Source: Stieleria magnilauensis
Lineage (GTDB): Bacteria; Planctomycetota; Planctomycetia; Pirellulales; Pirellulaceae
Assembly: GCA_007753675.1 (NCBI GenBank)
Contig: CP036432.1
Location: 5,678,394-5,742,393, forward strand
Direction of reading: 5' to 3'
DNA length: 64,000 bases
Numbering within the stretch: the stretch's first letter is position 1; the number at the start of each line of letters is the position of its first letter. Below the pieces are notes generated by a model. That model was not told where the DNA came from. It worked only from the letters and a program-made list of their open reading frames with translations, and searched no databases. Positions 57,468 to 64,000 of the stretch are shown in pieces. The translations under genes and the position numbers were made by a program.

Positions 57468-58403
57468 GTGACGGAACAATCACTTATCTACAGTGTCGGC
57501 ACGCAAGTCGTCGCTCAGAAGGACGTCATGGCGGCGAACGACCGCATTGCGCACCCGGCGGGTGCTGTCGGTGTGATAGTTCGGTCGCCAGTCGATCGCA
57601 CCCACGCGTACCGCGTGAAGTTCAGCGACGGATTCGAGGCCCCGATTCATCACGACCAACTCGTTCGGCTGGCGGAGTTCAAATCCAACAGCATCCGCGA
57701 TAGCGATGCACCGCTAACCAGTTCAGGGCTGTACGATCGCGTGATCTATCGCTGCGTGATTGGATCGCGGGCCTATGGCCTGGAAGACGAGGCATCGGAT
57801 ACCGATCGCCGTGGAATTTATCTGCCGACGGCCGACCTGCATTGGTCGCTGTACGGTGTCCCGGAACAACTGGAGAACGACGAGACTCAGGAAGTTTATT
57901 GGGAACTGCAGAAGTTCATCGTGCTCGCATTAAAGGCGAACCCGAATGTGCTCGAGTGCCTCTATTCCCCAATCGTTGAGTCGGCGACTCCGCTGGGCGA
58001 AGAACTGCTCGCGATGCGTTCTGCGTTTCTCTCGACGCTTGTCTTCCAGACTTTCTCCGGATACGTGGCATCGCAGTTCAAGAAGATGCAAACCGACATC
58101 CGGAACCAGGGACGAGTGAAGTGGAAGCACGTGATGCACTTGATTCGGCTGCTGCTGTCGGGAACCCACGTGTTGCATACGGGGGAGATGATGGTGGACG
58201 TCGGCCAGTATCGCGACCAGTTGCTGACGATCAAACGAGGTGAAATGCCGTTCGCCGAAGCAGACTCGTGGCGGAAGGAGTTGCAAAGCGATTTTGAGTC
58301 TGCATTCCAAACAACCAAACTGCCGGACCGTCCCGATTACGAGCGTGCCAACGCATTCCTGATCGATGCCCGCCGACGAGCAATGGAAAAGCCATTACCG
58401 TAG
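57468..58403 (+). CDS. RlaP/COG3541 nucleotidyltransferase with an N-terminal SH3-like domain
   Basis: A GTG start lies 7 bases after GAGGA; 311 residues. Residues about 5-70 (YSVGTQVVAQKDVMA, then YRVKFSDGFEAPIHHDQLV) look like a small KOW/SH3-like beta-barrel not found in the second copy. The polymerase-beta-type nucleotidyltransferase starts at about 90: GSRAYGLEDEASDTDRRG (Gly99, Ser100, Asp111, Asp113) supplies the metal-binding aspartates. COG3541 (YcgL, Pfam RlaP) members are predicted RNA-repair nucleotidyltransferases, often found beside RNA ligases. The stop codon TAG is formed by the first bases of a palindromic repeat (GTAG), so the repeat defines the C-terminus. Confidence 0.88.
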   Translation: MTEQSLIYSVGTQVVAQKDVMAANDRIAHPAGAVGVIVRSPVDRTHAYRVKFSDGFEAPIHHDQLVRLAEFKSNSIRDSDAPLTSSGLYDRVIYRCVIGSRAYGLEDEASDTDRRGIYLPTADLHWSLYGVPEQLENDETQEVYWELQKFIVLALKANPNVLECLYSPIVESATPLGEELLAMRSAFLSTLVFQTFSGYVASQFKKMQTDIRNQGRVKWKHVMHLIRLLLSGTHVLHTGEMMVDVGQYRDQLLTIKRGEMPFAEADSWRKELQSDFESAFQTTKLPDRPDYERANAFLIDARRRAMEKPLP

Positions 58404-58692
58404 TGGACGAGGCGACGAGTCCTCCAACATTCCTTTCAAATGAACAAGACTGCCAAAAGCACGACTCCTCGCGTCGCCCACTACGCCTCATGCGTTAACG
58501 CATCCTTAGCCGATGCCCGCCGACGAGCAATGGAAGAGCCATTACCGTAGTGGACGAGGCGACGAGTCCTCCAACATCCATTCAAATGAACAAGACTGCC
58601 AAAAGCGGGACTCCTCGCGTCGCCCACTACGCCTCATGCGTTAACGCATCCCTAGTCGATGCCCGCCGACGAGCAATGGAAAAGCCATTACC
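58345..58692. repeat. 146-147 bp tandem repeat capturing the gene 3' end plus a palindrome
   Basis: The last about 57 bases of the nucleotidyltransferase gene (marked by GATGCCCGCCGACGAGCAAT at 58365) recur at 58512 and 58658, each time followed by a palindrome copy. The palindromes lie at 58400-58484, 58547-58630 and from 58693. Periods are 147 and 146 bases and the copies are about 90 percent alike. Only the first copy is coding. Confidence 0.88.
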
Positions 58693-58876
58693 GTAGTGGA
58701 CGAGGCGACGAGTCCTCCAACATTCCTTCAAAATGAACAAGACTGCCAAAAGCAGGACTCCTCGCGTCGCCCACGACTCAACACGCGGGACTCCTCGCGT
58801 CGTCCACAACTCCACACGCGGGACTCCTCGCGTCGCCCACTACTCAACACGCGGGACTCCTCGCGTCGTCCACTAC
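58693..58876. repeat. Palindrome copy followed by a 33-bp tandem array of its right arm
   Basis: After the left arm (58693) the right-arm sequence GGACTCCTCGCGTCG occurs four times, starting at 58755, 58788, 58821 and 58854, exactly 33 bases apart, separated by near-identical ACTC(A/C)ACACGCG. The array ends at 58876, two bases before the ATG of the next gene. Confidence 0.92.
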
Positions 58877-58877
58877 G

Positions 58878-59630
58878 ATGAAGATTGATCACATGAAGAT
58901 GATGCAGCACGTGGATTCGCATCCGTACCCGCTGCTGTTCGCCACGATCAGCGGTGCCCACCTGTACGGATTCCCTTCGCCCGATTCCGACTTCGATCTA
59001 CGCGGCGTTCACATGCTGCCGCTGGAGACCGTCGTCGGACTCGACGAAGGCGATCAAACCGTGGAAAAAGAGGGAATCTACGACGGCCTGGAAATCGATC
59101 TGGTCACGCATGACGCAGAAAAGTTCTTTCGGTTGATGCTGAAGCGAAACGGGTATGTGCTCGAGCAAATCTTCTCGCCGCTGGTTGTGTACAGCACGCC
59201 CGAGCTCGAGGAACTCAAGTCGATCGCCAAAAAATGCATCACGCGTCACCACGCACATCACTATCTCGGATTTGCCGCGACCCAGTGGAAGCTTTTCTCG
59301 AAGGAATCACCTCCACGCGTCAAGCCGCTGCTGTACGTCTACCGCGTGCTGCTGACCGGGATCCACTTGATGCGCACCGGCGAGGTCGAGGCCAACCTGA
59401 TCGCGCTGAACGAAACACCAAAGCTCTCATACATCGACGAGCTCGTGGACCGCAAGCGATCTGGTCCAGAGAAGGGAACCCTTCAAGCTGCCGATCTGGA
59501 ATTCCACACCCGCGAATACGAGCGACTCACAGCCGAGCTTGAGTCGGCCTACGAATCGTCCGAGCTGCCCGAGATGCCGTCGGCCCGGGATGAGCTGAAT
59601 GATTTGCTCGTCACGCTACGGTTGCGTTGA
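58878..59630 (+). CDS. RlaP/COG3541 nucleotidyltransferase, second copy
   Basis: This 250-residue protein consists of a lone nucleotidyltransferase domain with ISGAHLYGFPSPDSDFDLRG (Gly26, Asp38, Asp40), KKCITRHHAHHYLGFA and the C-terminal helix bundle PLLYVYRVLLTGIHLMRTGE. The family is the same as the preceding gene but sequences are only distantly similar. The repeat array runs to within two bases of the ATG, so there is no normal ribosome site; ATGs at 58893 and 58899 are alternatives, also without a good site. Expression may have been changed by repeat expansion. A predicted role is nucleotide transfer to RNA ends. Confidence 0.87.
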   Translation: MKIDHMKMMQHVDSHPYPLLFATISGAHLYGFPSPDSDFDLRGVHMLPLETVVGLDEGDQTVEKEGIYDGLEIDLVTHDAEKFFRLMLKRNGYVLEQIFSPLVVYSTPELEELKSIAKKCITRHHAHHYLGFAATQWKLFSKESPPRVKPLLYVYRVLLTGIHLMRTGEVEANLIALNETPKLSYIDELVDRKRSGPEKGTLQAADLEFHTREYERLTAELESAYESSELPEMPSARDELNDLLVTLRLR

Positions 59631-59642
59631 GCTTACCTGGCG

Positions 59643-59697
59643 GTAGTGGATGAGGCGACGAATCCCGCCTGCTGAGACTCGTCGCCTCGTCCACTAC
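59643..59697. repeat. GTAGTGGATGAGGCGACGAA palindrome, copy E
   Basis: The left arm is of the variant form with ATGAGG and GAATCC and pairs, with two mismatches, with a standard right arm around a short loop. It lies just after the second nucleotidyltransferase gene. Confidence 0.85.
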
Positions 59698-59774
59698 CCG
59701 GAAGTTTTCTAATTTAGGCGAACCGTTTGCGAACTTCAGTGTCTCTGCTTCGGTCCGTCAATTCTGGAAACCAA

Positions 59775-59858
59775 ATGACTACTTTCACCACAACATCAAC
59801 ATCATCAACAACCGACTCGTCATTCGACGGCGAGGCGGGGATGGTGCGTCGTGAGTGA
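59775..59858 (+). CDS. Possible 27-residue leader peptide
   Basis: An ATG-initiated frame encodes 27 residues, very rich in Thr and Ser (TTFTTTSTSSTTDSSFDGE), between the nucleotidyltransferase gene and a strong terminator. Its ribosome site is weak (GGAAA). It could be a leader peptide of an attenuator in front of the EF-Tu gene, or chance. Confidence 0.25.
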   Translation: MTTFTTTSTSSTTDSSFDGEAGMVRRE

Positions 59859-59881
59859 ATGTTGATTCCAAAACGATTCGC

Positions 59882-59918
59882 AAAGCCCGCCTGGTGATTC
59901 ACTTGGCGGGCTTTTTTT
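59882..59918 (+). terminator. Rho-independent terminator
   Basis: A perfect 10-base stem, AAAGCCCGCC (59882-59891) and GGCGGGCTTT (59905-59914), is followed by a run of seven T. This is the strongest terminator I can see in the window and separates the nucleotidyltransferase pair from the EF-Tu gene 152 bp further on. Confidence 0.9.
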
Positions 59919-60070
59919 GTGGATTTCCGGTTTGTGATTGACGGCGTTTTCCTGTTTCTTCGTTTCCGTTCATCTGGCGCCCACGCAGGGCAAAAAGGTT
60001 GCCGAGGCTGCTCACCTCGGCCGCTGGCGATCGGTGCGAAACGTTTTCTTTACCAAGGAGTTTGCGAGCT

Positions 60071-61273
60071 ATGGTTCAAAACGAAATGACGCGAAATGGA
60101 AAGGTTTCGGTCAATGTCGGTACGATCGGTCACATCGACCACGGCAAAACGACACTGACCTCGGCCCTGTTGCGCGTGCAATCGGTGAAGGGACTGGCCA
60201 AGTACAAGTCGTACGAGTCGATCGCCAAAGGCGGTATTGTTCGTGACAAGAACAAGACCGTGACCGTGATCGCTTCGCACGTGAAGTACGAGACTGCTGG
60301 TCGCAGCTACGCACACATCGACTGCCCTGGTCACGCCGACTACATCAAGAACATGATCACTGGTGCGGCTCAAATGGACGGCGCGGTGTTGCTGGTGTCT
60401 GCGGCGGATGGTCCGATGCCGCAGACTCGCGAACACCTGTTGCTGGCCCGACAAGTTGGCGTGCCACACTTGGTCGTGTTCATGAACAAATGCGACTTGG
60501 TCGAAGACGCCGAATTGCTCGAGCTGGTCGAACTGGACTTGCGTGAGTTGCTCAGCGAGCACGGCTACGACGGCGAAGCGACTCCGGTCATTCGCGGCTC
60601 GGCCAAGCAGGCTCATGATGCCCCCACGAATCCTCAGGCAATCGAGTGCATTGAGCTGCTGCTGGATGCTCTGGACCGCTGGATTCCTGATCCTGTTCGC
60701 TTGATCGACAAGCCGTTTTTGATGCCGATTGAAAACGTCTACTCGATCGCCGGCCGCGGCACCGTCGTGACTGGAAAGATTGAGCAGGGAATGGTTCGCG
60801 CCGGCGACAGCGTCGAGATCCTCGGACTGAAATCCGCGACCGCGACAGACGTGATCACGCAAGTGGAATCATTCGGCGAGGTGTTGGAGGTCGGAGGCGC
60901 TGGTGAAAACGTCGGTGTACTGCTTCGCAAGACGGCTCACGATGAGATCACCAAAGGTCAAGTTTTGGCGAAGGCGGGAACGTTGACTCCGCATCGCGAA
61001 TTCGAGGCTGAAGTGTACGTGTTGAAGAAAGAGGAAGGAGGCCGGCACACGCCGTTCTTTGACGGCTATGCTCCGCAGTTCTTTTTCCGAACCACGAACG
61101 TGACCGGCAGCGCGAACGTGCTGGGTGGAGTCGACATGGCGATGCCTGGCGACGGCGTGCAGTTGAAAGTCACGCTGAAGCAACCGATCGCGGTCGCTGA
61201 CGGTGACCGCTTCGCCATCCGTGAAGGCGGCAAGACCGTCGGATCGGGCGTGGTGACACGCGTGGTCGGCTAG
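60071..61273 (+). CDS. tuf: Elongation factor Tu, divergent full-length copy
   Basis: This protein has 400 residues; AAGGAG lies 10 bases before the chosen ATG. GTP-binding motifs are intact: G1 GHIDHGKT (20-27), G3 DCPGH (84-88), G4 NKCD (139-142), and domains 2 and 3 are complete through [11 protein letters not shown]. Switch I reads KTVTV (62-66) instead of the RGITI of E. coli; the Mg2+-binding Thr (Thr65) is kept. I recall a similar KTVT form in planctomycete housekeeping EF-Tu, so that alone is not unique. The N-terminus and several domain 2 segments differ from what I remember of that protein. The context (no ribosomal, tRNA, secE or nusG genes; macrodomain and RlaP neighbours) suggests a specialised second copy. 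Confidence 0.93.
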   Translation: MVQNEMTRNGKVSVNVGTIGHIDHGKTTLTSALLRVQSVKGLAKYKSYESIAKGGIVRDKNKTVTVIASHVKYETAGRSYAHIDCPGHADYIKNMITGAAQMDGAVLLVSAADGPMPQTREHLLLARQVGVPHLVVFMNKCDLVEDAELLELVELDLRELLSEHGYDGEATPVIRGSAKQAHDAPTNPQAIECIELLLDALDRWIPDPVRLIDKPFLMPIENVYSIAGRGTVVTGKIEQGMVRAGDSVEILGLKSATATDVITQVESFGEVLEVGGAGENVGVLLRKTAHDEITKGQVLAKAGTLTPHREFEAEVYVLKKEEGGRHTPFFDGYAPQFFFRTTNVTGSANVLGGVDMAMPGDGVQLKVTLKQPIAVADGDRFAIREGGKTVGSGVVTRVVG

Positions 61274-61286
61274 AATCAACTTTCAG

Positions 61287-61375
61287 GTAGTGGATGAGGC
61301 GACGAATCCAGAACTTTCAGGTAGTGGATGAGGCGACGAATCCAGAACGCCGGGACTCTTCGCCTCGTCCACTAC
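61287..61375. repeat. Palindrome copy F with duplicated left arm
   Basis: The left arm GTAGTGGATGAGGCGACGAA occurs at 61287 and again at 61321 (34-base period); the right arm ends at 61375. It begins 14 bp after the EF-Tu stop. Confidence 0.88.
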
Positions 61376-61387
61376 CTGTGATTGCAC

Positions 61388-61424
61388 AACGCTCGCGGCG
61401 GAGAAACCCGTCGCGGGCGTTTTG
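61388..61424 (+). terminator. Terminator-like hairpin after EF-Tu
   Basis: AACGCTCGCGGCG at 61388-61400 pairs with CGTCGCGGGCGTT at 61409-61421 (two G-U wobbles) and is followed by TTGGGG, so the U-tract is poor. It may end the EF-Tu transcript. Confidence 0.5.
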
Positions 61425-61448
61425 GGGTTCTTCTGAATTATTTGTTAG

Positions 61449-61673
61449 GTGGCGAGACAAACTGTGACATCGATAGTCGGGATTCTCGAATCCGAAGTGT
61501 TCCCAAATTCCCACACACGGCTGCGGGCAGCGATCAATGACGTTGGGCATCGCATCGTTGAGTCACGCGATGATTGGTGGCTCGATGGGCCACCTGACTT
61601 CGATGAGCAAACGCCATCGTGGATGCCGTGTCCAATTACGCGATCAGGGAGAGTGAATCGTGAAATGCATTGA
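61449..61673 (+). CDS. Small uncharacterised protein upstream of the macrodomain gene
   Basis: A GTG-initiated frame of 74 residues overlaps the start of the macrodomain gene by 14 bases, which is typical of a coupled pair. The sequence VTSIVGILESEVFPNSHTRL and IVESRDDWWLDGPPDFDEQ looks like a compact soluble domain. I do not recognise a family. The ribosome site is poor, so the start is uncertain. Confidence 0.5.
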   Translation: MARQTVTSIVGILESEVFPNSHTRLRAAINDVGHRIVESRDDWWLDGPPDFDEQTPSWMPCPITRSGRVNREMH

Positions 61674-62118
61674 AGGCGACTTACTGAAACTCGCCAGCCA
61701 AGGCCACTTCGACGTGATCATCCATGGTTGCAACTGTTTCTGCACCATGGGAGCTGGCATTGCCAAGGCGATCCGTGACCAATACCCCACCGCCTACGAC
61801 GCGGATCTGGCGACCGAGAAAGGTAGTCGCGACAAACTGGGCACCTATTCGTCAATCGAGGTATCGATTGGCGACCGCCGACTCACCGTAGTGAACGCCT
61901 ACACGCAGTTCAACTACCGCGGCCCAGGCATCAAAGCCGACTACGACGCCATCCGGCAAGTGTTTCGGAAGATCAAAGACGATTTTGCGGGCGGGCGAAT
62001 CGGCTACCCGATGCTCGGTGCCGGATTGGCCGGTGGTGATTGGGACACGATCAAGGCGATCATCAGCGCAGAGCTTGATGGAGAAGACCATACGCTCGTT
62101 GTCTTCAAGCCTTTGTAA
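61660..62118 (+). CDS. Macrodomain protein (ADP-ribose phosphatase/hydrolase type)
   Basis: This 152-residue protein starts at a GTG 6-7 bases after GGGAGAG. It is a single macro domain: IEGDLLKLASQGHFDVIIHG then CNCFCTMGAGIAKAI, with the catalytic-loop Asn-Cys region, and YPMLGAGLAGGDWDTI for the second phosphate loop. The family removes ADP-ribose from proteins or nucleic acids or processes ADP-ribose 1''-phosphate, a product of tRNA splicing and repair. Together with TIGR02452 it gives the island two ADP-ribose-handling proteins. It converges with the phosphatase gene, overlapping it by 14 bp. Confidence 0.92.
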   Translation: MKCIEGDLLKLASQGHFDVIIHGCNCFCTMGAGIAKAIRDQYPTAYDADLATEKGSRDKLGTYSSIEVSIGDRRLTVVNAYTQFNYRGPGIKADYDAIRQVFRKIKDDFAGGRIGYPMLGAGLAGGDWDTIKAIISAELDGEDHTLVVFKPL

Positions 62119-62452
62119 TTGCCTCGTCGATGATCGGCTCGGCAGCGCCGCGTATTAGTTCGACCAATTCTGGATCCATGAACTGGTAGTCGTCCGGAAT
62201 GTGCAGGACTTTGATGGGCAAGAATTTGGTCTCGCCGGGATAGTCCGCGAGCAATCGATGGCGATGTTTGTCCTCCATCACGAGCACCAGATCTGCCCAA
62301 GCGAGATCGACAGCTCGAACGGTCTGCCTCGCAGCCCGCGTGGTTCCTCGAGATCGAACCGACACCCGCGTGTCGTCACGATAGACCGCTTCAGCCGTTG
62401 GGCTTCGCCACTGATTCTTGCTGCAGACGAACAGCACGTTGATTCGATTGGT
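62105..62452 (-). CDS. Small CX5R protein tyrosine phosphatase-like protein (COG4551 type)
   Basis: I choose a TTG start at 62452, which gives TNRINVLFVCSKNQWRSPTA directly and lies after a GAGG; a longer frame begins 60 bases upstream. The 115 residues contain the P-loop C-SKNQW-R-S, as in low-molecular-weight phosphatases, and the general acid segment VLHIPDDYQFMDPELV. The short size matches COG4551. In this setting a nucleotide or RNA-end phosphate is as plausible a substrate as phosphotyrosine. The 3' end overlaps the macrodomain gene on the other strand. Confidence 0.85.
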   Translation of the reverse strand, partial: TNRINVLFVCSKNQWRSPTAEAVYRDDTRVSVRSRGTTRAARQTVRAVDLAWADLVLVMEDKHRHRLLADYPGETKFLPIKVLHIPDDYQFMDPELVELIRGAAEPIIDEAITKA

Positions 62453-62583
62453 CAACCGTCTGATCCTCGCTAACTTCTTACGACATTGAGACGACGGATC
62501 GAAAAGGTCCAAGAAACCTGCGTTCCGGCGACCAGTCGGTGATTGCGAAAATAGCGTCGGTGAAATCAGTCATAAAATCATCC

Positions 62584-64000
62584 CTATTGCTCGACTGGTT
62601 CGATCACACAGATGAATTCACCGACCACTCGGATGTCGTCCGTCTGCTCACTGAATATTTCAATTGGCTGGAAATCCTTATTGAGCGGCTGGAGCTGAAT
62701 CGTCTGATGTTGCCAACCATCTTCGGTTGTTTGCTTGACGGAATGATATCGCTTGACGACATACCGGCCGCCGTCTTCTGGATCGGTCTGCGTGTTGACT
62801 TGAACAAGTAGCAATCGTCCTTCGCGGGAACCGGCTGGGCAGGGACGAAAGCAGGTGGATGATCCGCTGAGCAAAGATGCGGTGATTGCCAACGAAGTCA
62901 ATCACCAACAAACGACTCTTCCCTTCACTGGCACGCAGGCCGCGCCCCAGCTGTTGAAGAAAGATGACCTTTGACTCGGTCGGTCGTAGCATTACGACGC
63001 GATCCACCGCCGGGATGTCGAGTCCTTCATTGAACATGTCGACGACACATAACGCCTGCAAGTTGCCGGTCCGAAGACGCTCAAGGGAGTCGCCGTAGGG
63101 ATCGCTCCCATCGCCAGAAAAAACCGCCGCTGCGGAGACGCCGTGTGACGCAAGCCAGTCTCTCGCAAATACTGCGTGCCGGCGCGAACAGCAAAACAAT
63201 AATGTTCGATCGGCAGGGTGTTTTTCCATGGTCGACCACAGCCGATCCATCCGTTCGCTGCGGGCAACTCGCTGCTCCAGTTCGGCAAGGTCAAATCGTC
63301 CGTTTCGCCAAGGGATCTGCCGGAAGTCGACCGTGTCTTTGATGCCAACATAGTGGAAGGGAACGAGAGCCTCCTCGGCGATTCCTTCACCAATGCTGGC
63401 GTGATAAGCCAAGTTGTCATCAAAGATGGTCGCAACGTCGACGCCGTCAGTACGTTCTGGGGTCGCTGTCAAACCAAGTGCAAAGTCACAGTCAAGCTTC
63501 GCGAGCACGCGGCGGTAACTTGGTGCCTGGGCGTGATGCACCTCATCCATGATCACGTAGTCAAAGTGTTGCTCGGCGAGTCGCTGAACCCCTTCCGGCC
63601 GGGAGAGTTTCTGAATCGACGCGACCACTAGTTCACTGGACAGATCACTTTGATTGCCGATGTACCAAGCGGTTGAGCTGGACTCGAATCGATGATCGAG
63701 CAGACGCGAGAGGACCGCTTCGGCCTGGGCAAGAATATGAGCCCGATGGGCAATGATCAGAACCCTTGGGCGTCGCCCGATTTCCTCTCCGAACTGGCAA
63801 GCGTCGAAAGCTGCTAACCACGTTTTGCCCATTCCTGTTGCCACCGCGACCAACGCCCGGCTGTGGCCCGCCTCTCGAACACGCGCCAACGAAGCCAAGG
63901 CATCGACTTGCCAAGGCCGCGGATCAGGGATTTCTTGAACATCGTCAGCCTCCGGAAGGAAATGCTTCTGACGATACTTCGCAGCTGACTCTGCGTAGGA
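62584..64000 (-). pseudogene. Superfamily II helicase broken by an internal deletion (5' end outside window)
   Basis: The frame is open to the right edge. Helicase motifs run in order: PRPWQVDALASLARVR, VAVATGMGKTW (Walker A), VIMDEVHH (DEVH), LGLTATPERTDG, CVVDMFNEGLDIP and LQQLGRGLRAS, then LLVIDFVGNHRIFAQRII. At about 62830-62850 homology jumps into another frame, REGRLLLVQVNTQTDPEDGG and RYVVKRYHSV, which is an S24/LexA-like C-terminal strand set ending EFICVIEPVEQ at 62584. In related helicases I believe several hundred residues lie between these parts. The helicase therefore has an intact motor but a deleted, frame-shifted C-terminal half; its original tail frame reads nonsense until 62678. 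Confidence 0.8.

Noticed and set aside
58755-58876. Possible CRISPR array because of exact 33-bp periodicity
   Set aside because: The intervals between copies are nearly identical rather than unique spacers, the repeat is half of a known palindrome, and no cas gene is in the window.
58728-58961. Minus-strand frame encoding an 11-residue repeat (GRREESRV-type)
   Set aside because: It is only the translation of the 33-bp array and has no start, family or context support.
59700-60070. tRNA genes expected beside tuf
   Set aside because: No cloverleaf or TTCGANTC-type T-loop is visible on either strand between the nucleotidyltransferase gene and EF-Tu.
60253-60270. Switch I change to KTVTV as proof of a toxin-resistant EF-Tu
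   Set aside because: I recall planctomycete housekeeping EF-Tu carrying a similar sequence, so the change may be a lineage feature; it is kept only as a point to check.
62539-62811. Plus-strand 90-codon frame opposite the helicase tail
   Set aside because: The minus strand shows a better S24-like protein segment; the plus frame has no family or ribosome site.

Overview
The window looks like a chromosomal segment of a marine planctomycete of the Rhodopirellula/Pirellula type. The evidence is the density of formylglycine-dependent sulfatases (five complete, one cut by the window edge, two relics), the DUF1552 and PSD-type cytochrome pair, DUF1593 and DUF1080 proteins, an SHD1-containing protease, a giant surface protein with an LEPR-like N-terminal signature and a dockerin-like tail, and several families of intergenic palindromes. 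Most of the window is accessory: sulfated-polysaccharide catabolism, broken genes, repeats, and a nucleic-acid/ADP-ribose island at the right end.

Layout. 0-8 kb: a sulfatase with a very long C-terminal extension, an SGNH hydrolase tail, a DUF1552 protein and a DUF1592-type cytochrome protein. 8-12 kb: a P-type cation ATPase with a tandem universal stress protein. 12-20 kb: sulfatase relic, complete sulfatase, DUF1593 protein and two agarase-like glycosidase paralogues separated by a palindrome. 20-22.3 kb: GNAT acetyltransferase, a coupled small protein and a possible divergent macrodomain protein. 22.4-26.8 kb (minus strand): sulfatase, DUF1080-GH28 fusion, sulfatase relic. 27-33 kb: a PSD/DUF1552 deletion chimera and a 1621-residue surface protein. 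33-41 kb: ECF sigma factor, RecQ scrap, CsbD-like membrane protein, a glycosyltransferase/debranching-enzyme chimera, GH29 fucosidase, TlpA-like thioredoxin protein, a deleted SASA esterase, an IS4-family element inside a REP-like palindrome, and a GH97 relic. 41-50 kb (minus strand): a compact operon of GH16, sulfatase and a sulfatase-glycosidase fusion, followed by a BtuF-like protein. 50-55 kb: CE1-like esterase, SHD1-trypsin protease, sulfatase.

55.8-64 kb is the most unusual region. It holds a DEDDh exonuclease abutting a TIGR02452/PARG-type macrodomain protein, two RlaP-family (COG3541) polymerase-beta-like nucleotidyltransferases, a divergent full-length EF-Tu, a second macrodomain protein, a small CX5R phosphatase and a broken superfamily II helicase. 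A single palindromic repeat family lies between these genes and has expanded locally, copying the 3' end of one of them. I read this as a candidate RNA-repair / ADP-ribose-processing / translation-protection island. No RNA ligase is visible, and the linkage is inferred from gene neighbourhood only.

A second theme is gene decay of one kind. Five loci (22.4, 27.0, 35.2, 38.5 and 62.7 kb) keep a recognisable start and a recognisable end of one or two genes while the middle is gone. At least three other fragments are scraps of genes. All product names come from reading motifs and remembered family features; no search was run.
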